From Liolophura sinensis (Eukaryota > Mollusca > Polyplacophora > Chitonida > Chitonidae), in the NCBI RefSeq assembly GCF_032854445.1, contig NC_088298.1, positions 22,655,295 to 22,719,294 on the forward strand: a stretch of 64,000 bases of DNA, in the 5' to 3' direction. The notes under the pieces are model-generated. The model was given only the letters and a program-made list of their open reading frames with translations, was not told where the DNA came from and searched no databases. Shown in pieces: positions 58,690 to 64,000 of the stretch (positions are counted from its first letter, which is position 1; the number at the start of each line of letters is the position of its first letter). A program made the translations under genes and the position numbers.

Positions 58690-60225
58690 TGCAGTCCATA
58701 ATGCCAGATAACAGTTAATTTAGAAGTTAATCTGCAGTGCATAATGTGAGACAGCAGTTCATATGCTGGCTGCAGTGCACTGTGAGATAACAGTACATAT
58801 GCTGAATGCAGTGTACTGCAAGATAACAGTTCATATGCTGGCTGCAGTGTACTGCTGGATAACAGTCCATATGCTGACTGCAGTGCATAATGTGAGATAA
58901 CAGTTCATATGCTGTCAGTAATGCATAATGTGAGATAACAGTTCATATGCTGACTGCCATGCATAATGTTAGATAACAGATCATAAGCTGACTGCAGTGC
59001 ATAATATGAGAGAACAGTTAATTTATATGTGCATAATGTGAGATAACAGTTCATATATTGGCTACAGTGCACTGTGAGATAAGAGTTCATATGCTGGCTG
59101 CAGTGCACTGTGATATAACAGTTCATATGCTGGCTGCATTGCACTGTGAGATAAACGTTCATATGCTGGGTGCAGTACACTTTGAGATAACAGTACATAT
59201 GCTGACTGCAGTGTACTGCAAGATAACAGTTCATATGCTGACTGCAGTGCATAATGTGTGTGAGATAAATGTAACAGTTCATACATGGATGCCAGCTGCA
59301 GTATATTGTGAGATAACAATTCATATGATGGCTGCAGTGTACTGCTAGATAACAGTTCATATGCTGACTGCAGTGCATAATGCGAGATAACAGTTCATAT
59401 GCTGGCAGTGGTTCATAATGTGAGATAACAGTTCATATGTTGGCAGTGGTTCATAATGTGAGATAACAGTTCATATGCTGACTGCAGTGCATAATGCGAG
59501 ATAACAGTTCATATGCTGGCAGTGGTTCATAATGCGAGATAACAGTTCATATGCTGGCAGTGGTTCATAATGTGAGATAACAGTTCATATGCTGACTGCC
59601 ATGCATAATGTGAGGTAACAGTTCATAAGCTGACTGCAGTGCATACTGTGAGAGAACAGTTAATTTATATGTTGGATGCAGTGCATAATGTGAGATAGCA
59701 GTTCATATGTTGGCTGCAGTGCACTGTGAGATAACAGTTCATATGCTGGCTGCAGTGCACTGTGATATAACAGTTCATATTCTGGCTGCATTGCACTGCG
59801 AGATAACAGTTCATATGCTGGCTGCAGTGCACTACAAGATAACAGTTCATATGCTGGCTGTAGTGCATAATGTGAGACAACAGTTCATATGCTGGCGGTA
59901 GTGCACTGTGAGATAACATCGCAATGTGAGATAACAGCTTATGCATGCTGGATGAATTCAGTGCACTGTGAGATAACAATTGATAAGCTAAATAACAGTT
60001 CATACATGTTGCAATATATTGTGAGCTTAGGATATACAAGATTTGTCTGCAGTTCTTTTTAAGGTAACAGCTCATATGCTGGTTGTGCTGCACTATGAGA
60101 TAACAGTTTTGTTTTCTGTCTGAAGTGCAGTGTGAGATGATGTGTGAGTTCATACACTGGTTGCTGTATATTGTGAGCTTGTGAGATAACAGTTCATATG
60201 CTGGCTGCAGTGCACTGAGTGCTGA
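58690..60225. repeat. 36-bp minisatellite, about 40 units, with ~643-bp superrepeat
   Basis: The unit is GAGATAACAGTTCATATGCT, GGCTGCAGTGCACTGT, with a frequent variant GCATAATGT that adds one or two bases. Distinctive unit orders recur. TGACTGCCATGCATAATG appears at about 58951 and 59593, and GAGAACAGTTAATTTATATG about 642-644 bp apart near 59011 and 59653. A block of about 18 units was therefore duplicated. Right of 59920 the units become irregular. Open frames arise because 36 is divisible by three. Confidence 0.94.
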
Positions 60226-61163
60226 GCAGTCCAAATTAATGGAGTAGTGATTAATACTAACATTTACTATGGTCCATTCTGTCAAAAAGAAAAGACTATA
60301 ATGCTTACATTTACTGCTTTAACTGTAGCATTCTCCATGTTTCACTCTGAATCTGTCATTGATCTCTACCACTGAGCAGAAAACAGCTGTTTTTCGCACG
60401 CTCGCGATGAGGTTTAACACCAGTAGTTATGGAGAATAAGTTACCGGTGAATGAATTATCAGGACTTTTGAACTCCTCTATAAGTGCTGAGAAATCAATC
60501 TGTAGAAAAAACAGTTGCTATGGTTCTTTAATGTGACTTTCATGTTTTCCAGCTGCTATGGGTTGGATGCCTTCAATGCTGCTACAGAGACATGTTTTTT
60601 TTTCACATTGTAACCCAGAACTGAATAGTGGTAATATCAGTTATAAACAGTTCTAATTCACTTTTTGTTCGCAGGAATTCCCTTGTACCAGGATATCCAA
60701 CAAACTCCACGTGTATTTATAGAGCCACAACAAAAGCTGTACTCTTAGGCTGTATTTGCAGTGTTGTGACTTTCCTGGTCCAGTCAATATTTTCATAACA
60801 TATTTATGGCAAATGAATGGTCAGGCGAGTTTTTTCACTGTCAAAAGACTAAACTCCATCTGCACTGGATTATGTCTATTGGCTATGCAGAGTTATGCCC
60901 CTTTGGAACAGATTCCCGTACATGTAGGTCCAAATAGTTACAAAGATAAGCAAATAGAGCAGTTTTTGATTTCCAAATGCAGTAAAATGTCTACATGACG
61001 TATATATTTACAGTTGTTCTTGTACATATCACATATTAGATATACAGTTTATTTAAAAGCCAGTTTTATACAGTATACATATTCTCAAATGTTTACATGT
61101 ACATTTGTACATGTACATATATAGATACCTGTAATATGCTATATATGTATGGTAGTACCAGCC

Positions 61164-61201
<38 letters not shown>

Positions 61202-62464
61202 TTACGCGTAGATGCTGATTTATTAATACATAGCAGAAGCTGCTTATTTATTGTTCAATTTTACAGGGAATCTGAACTTGCTACATTTATTAGTTGTAGT
61301 TCCAATGACATTGACACTTCTGAGCTTAAGGGATCTATGTCAAAACTTCTTGAAAATCCCCTCAAATTTACCTGCGTACTTTTATAACTAAAACCTTTCA
61401 CACATCAGTAACATCATAGTAAGACAGTCGTATAGATTAAGCCTTTAATTTACATGTATTAATGAAAACCCAGTGTTATAACAGCATTCATACAGGTATA
61501 TGAAAATGAAATTTAAGGGGTTTTCAAGGAGTTTTTTTGTCATTTTCAAGGCATGTTTAAAGATACAATGGTGCAAATTATAGACAATACATGTATTTTA
61601 AGTCTGAATTATTGATGCTTTAATTTGCATCCATGTATATAGAATAGTACGCTTGCTTTTGCAAGAAATATCTGCCCTTCACTTCTGTAATGTGACACAT
61701 TCTTTGACCCAGCCTTGGCTCAGTAAAAAATAACAAACGCCATATATCATTATGCAGGGCTTCCTCTGGGTCAGTATTTTTAGCCATTCATCAGATTTTG
61801 TAGTAAACACTATTTTTCTTGAGCCTTACTTCCTTAGCGGCCATGACTCTTCTGTATTCCTATGTCTCCTGCTGTATTTCGTTTTTATCTGCCTTGGTGT
61901 AGCTGCTAGAATCAGTTTGGTCTCTTCCAGCTATATCTGGAGTTTATCAAACGTCACATTTGAACAATTGCCCTCAAAATAATGGACCAATGATTGGCAG
62001 CATGTTTTTGTTTTTTGAAAAAAAAAAACCCAATCCTTTCTTCAACCTATCTGTAGGATCCAAATAAATTGTAATTTCAGAAAATATAATAATAATCAGA
62101 AAAATTTGTTACGGAATTAATTTGTAAATTCAGTTTATTTAAATGCAACATTATGATAAGTTATGACTGAAGTAACACAGTCTGACAGGAGGAAACTAGA
62201 TGACGTACACATTTATGTAACAGCACATATTCTGAAACATTTACTTTGGATCCAAAAAAAGAAAATAGTTTAAGTGGAAAAGTTTAAATTTTTCATGGGA
62301 GGTAACTTCATTTACAGGTGTAACTTTTATAATTATATAATTTTTTTTTTTTTCAACAATTAGCGACGATTTTCATTCGTTATTTAAAATAAATGATTTC
62401 AAGCGTTATTTAATGTAAGTCAACTTGCATCAATGCTGAACCCCCTTTGTAGATTTCTGTCAAG
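60226..62464. other. AT-rich non-coding stretch
   Basis: Contains a (TA)n tract at 61167-61199. Frames at 60756-60998, 61097-61387 and 61752-61982 lack recognised domains. No gene called. Confidence 0.4.
61167..61199. repeat. (TA)n microsatellite
   Basis: About sixteen TA dinucleotides. Confidence 0.95.
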
Positions 62465-62690
62465 TAATCACCATACAACTGTGTTGTTGTTGTTTCGCCA
62501 AGATGAGGCCGTTTGAAATGAAAGTAAGTGGATTATTTCCATTAGTAAAATTGCGAAAATGTGCAAAAAACCTTTTGATTTGGCATAACGTTTGTATTTT
62601 TTCTTTTTGTAATGTAAAAGAACTCACATTTTTTCAAATTTTATCGCCATTTCCAAAAATTGTTCTAAATTTGCGACAAAGCCCTGATTA
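62465..62690. repeat. Unclassified interspersed repeat, copy 2
   Basis: TGTTGTTGTTGTTTCGCC, GTTTGAAATGAAAGTAAG, GGATTATTTCCATTAG, TTGCGAAAATGTGC, TTTTATCGCCA and AAAAATTGTTCTAAATTTGC parallel 26422-26690. The short open frame across it is not shared with copy 1 and is not called as a gene. Confidence 0.65.
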
Positions 62691-63667
62691 TGGGAAAATT
62701 ATCTGCGAGCTCCTGATATACAGACTTGGCGGTCAGTAGACAATATTTAAGTTCCGGACAAACTAAGATTTTCAAGGAAATTCCAGGAGTACTTGTCTTT
62801 TTTAAGCGCATGAAAATGAAATTGTATTTTTCAAGCACTTTGAAGAAGTTTCAAGGACTGTGCACACCCTGTATAATTAACCTACATGTAAATGTTTATA
62901 GACACTGCAGGCATAAACTAAGTCAGGCATTTAAATTTTGTAGCGTATATTTGTTTTCCCTGTAGTTCTCATGTTCCTTTCATCTACATGTCCTACTGAA
63001 ACACAACTACCACTTCTCCATACCCATATCCTTCTGTCTGTCTTGATTCTGTCCCTCCCAGCCCCCCCACTCCCCCACCAGATTACACACTAAAGGCACA
63101 CATACATGTATCTTTAATAATTTCTAGAGGGTGGCCTTGAAATACAAGTAACACTTTTCGCCTGCCACTTCAGCCAGTCTACACATCCATACATATTACA
63201 GCAGCTTTGTTTGTATATGATGCATCATGCATAAGCATGTGTTATGTTACAAGTACATACACAACAGTAGTGGAATACTGCGTGGGCTGACGAGCCCAAA
63301 AAACGCATTGCTCACATATATATATGTAGCCTAGAAACATTTTTCTATGTTAGTGCAGGACATTATAGCAAATCTTCCTCTTACTTTCACATTGTGATGA
63401 AACGTTATTTACATGACAACTTTGTCCTGAACAAAACAGTTTGTCCCTTTCAAATTACTATTTGGTGCCGGGCATTGACCTTGTCTTACTCGGCTGATTT
63501 CCAGGCTTGTAGGCATGTATCAGGGAGTACATTGGGCATATGCATGTAGGTCACATAACTGATACAGATGGTATCAGCTTACAGGGCAAACTACATTCTA
63601 CATTAATACACACTTTATATGTGCATTTATGTAACTTCATAGTACATACATACATATAGGATATACA
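62691..63667. other. Non-coding stretch, nothing recognised
   Basis: No gene. The words TTTTCAAGG and ATGAAAATGAAATT at 62771-62823 also occur at 61500-61550 and may mark another short interspersed repeat. Confidence 0.35.
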
Positions 63668-63678
63668 TCAACACTCTT

Positions 63679-63941
63679 ATTTATTTATTTTATTTGTTTG
63701 ATTGGTGTTTTACGCGGTACTCAAGAATATTTCACTTATACAACGGCAGCCAGCATTATGGTGGGTGGAAACCGGGCAGAGCCTGGGGGAAACCCACAAC
63801 CATCTGCAGGTTGCTGGCAGACCTTCCCACGTACAGCCGGAGAGGAAACCAGTAAGAGCTGGACTCGAACTCATAGCGACCGCATTGGTAAGAGACTCCT
63901 GGGTCATTATGCTGCGCTAGCACTTTAACCGACTGAGCCAC
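63679..63941 (-). mobile_element. Full-length tRNA-headed SINE with 11-bp target-site duplication
   Basis: The plus strand runs from a TTTATTTATTTTATTTG tail through GATTGGTGTTTTACGCGG, GCAGCCAGCATTATGGTGGG, CACAACCATCTGCAGGTTGC and AGAGCTGGACTCGAACTCAT (box B complement) to TTAACCGACTGAGCCA (box A complement). Perfect TCAACACTCTT flanks occur at 63668-63678 and 63942-63952. With the copies at 8820 and 23441 it defines the complete element of roughly 250-260 bp plus tail. Confidence 0.95.
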
Positions 63942-63969
63942 TCAACACTCTTGTGTATACACCCAAATA

Positions 63970-64000
63970 CATGTATGCATGTATGTATGTATGTATGTTG
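63970..64000. repeat. (ATGT)n microsatellite at the window edge
   Basis: About six ATGT units with one GCATG interruption. The repeat may continue outside the window. Confidence 0.85.

Noticed and set aside
826-60225. Many arrays have unit lengths divisible by three (36, 39, 45, 51, 57, 75), hinting at coding selection
   Set aside because: About a third of the roughly 17 arrays fall in this class, which is what chance predicts.

Overview
This window looks like non-coding nuclear DNA from an invertebrate animal, most plausibly a mollusc or another lophotrochozoan. The evidence is AT-rich sequence with no continuous protein-coding gene, dense minisatellites and microsatellites, many copies of one tRNA-headed SINE, small TA-flanked inverted-repeat elements, and a decayed LINE. 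The mollusc assignment is an inference from how familiar the SINE body looks (GATTGGTGTTTTACGCCGTACT... on its minus strand). It cannot be proved from this window. I found no credible cellular gene, rRNA, functional tRNA or CRISPR. Almost every long open frame is a by-product of a tandem repeat. The stretch could be intergenic or a very large intron.

Layout. 1-10 kb: a 68-94 bp minisatellite (826-1420), several SINE copies including one full-length copy with perfect target-site duplications (8820-9098), three copies of a ~215 bp TA-flanked MITE (here 'family A'), and a putative 350 bp inverted-repeat element. 10-20 kb: a 103 bp triplicate, a second MITE family ('family B'), more SINE and MITE copies, and minisatellites of 44-48, 75 and 38 bp. 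20-33 kb: a headless SINE with duplications, a full-length minus-strand SINE, a foldback element, arrays of 52, 39, 47 and 43 bp, and the 3' half of a dead LINE (27.2-28.5 kb). 33.5-38.9 kb: a 5.4 kb array of a 91 bp satellite with higher-order structure. 39-50 kb: a 16 bp array, a near-perfect 61 nt hairpin at 43.1 kb, degraded SINEs, and arrays of 45, 57 and 46 bp. 50.5-54.5 kb and 56-58.7 kb: mostly single-copy-looking sequence. 54.5-56 kb: a 51 bp array between matching degenerate flanks. 58.7-60.2 kb: a 36 bp array with a ~643 bp superrepeat. 60.2-64 kb: unremarkable sequence, a second copy of an unclassified repeat, and a full-length SINE at 63.7-63.9 kb.

Tandem arrays of about 17 unrelated units cover roughly a quarter of the window. 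The most interesting points are the higher-order organisation of the 91 bp satellite, recurrent 'headless' SINE insertions with their own target-site duplications, two MITE families, the fresh palindrome at 43.1 kb, and the foldback element whose arms carry a hammerhead-like CTGATGA...GAAA core. Copy identities and family names need alignment and repeat-library searches that I could not run.
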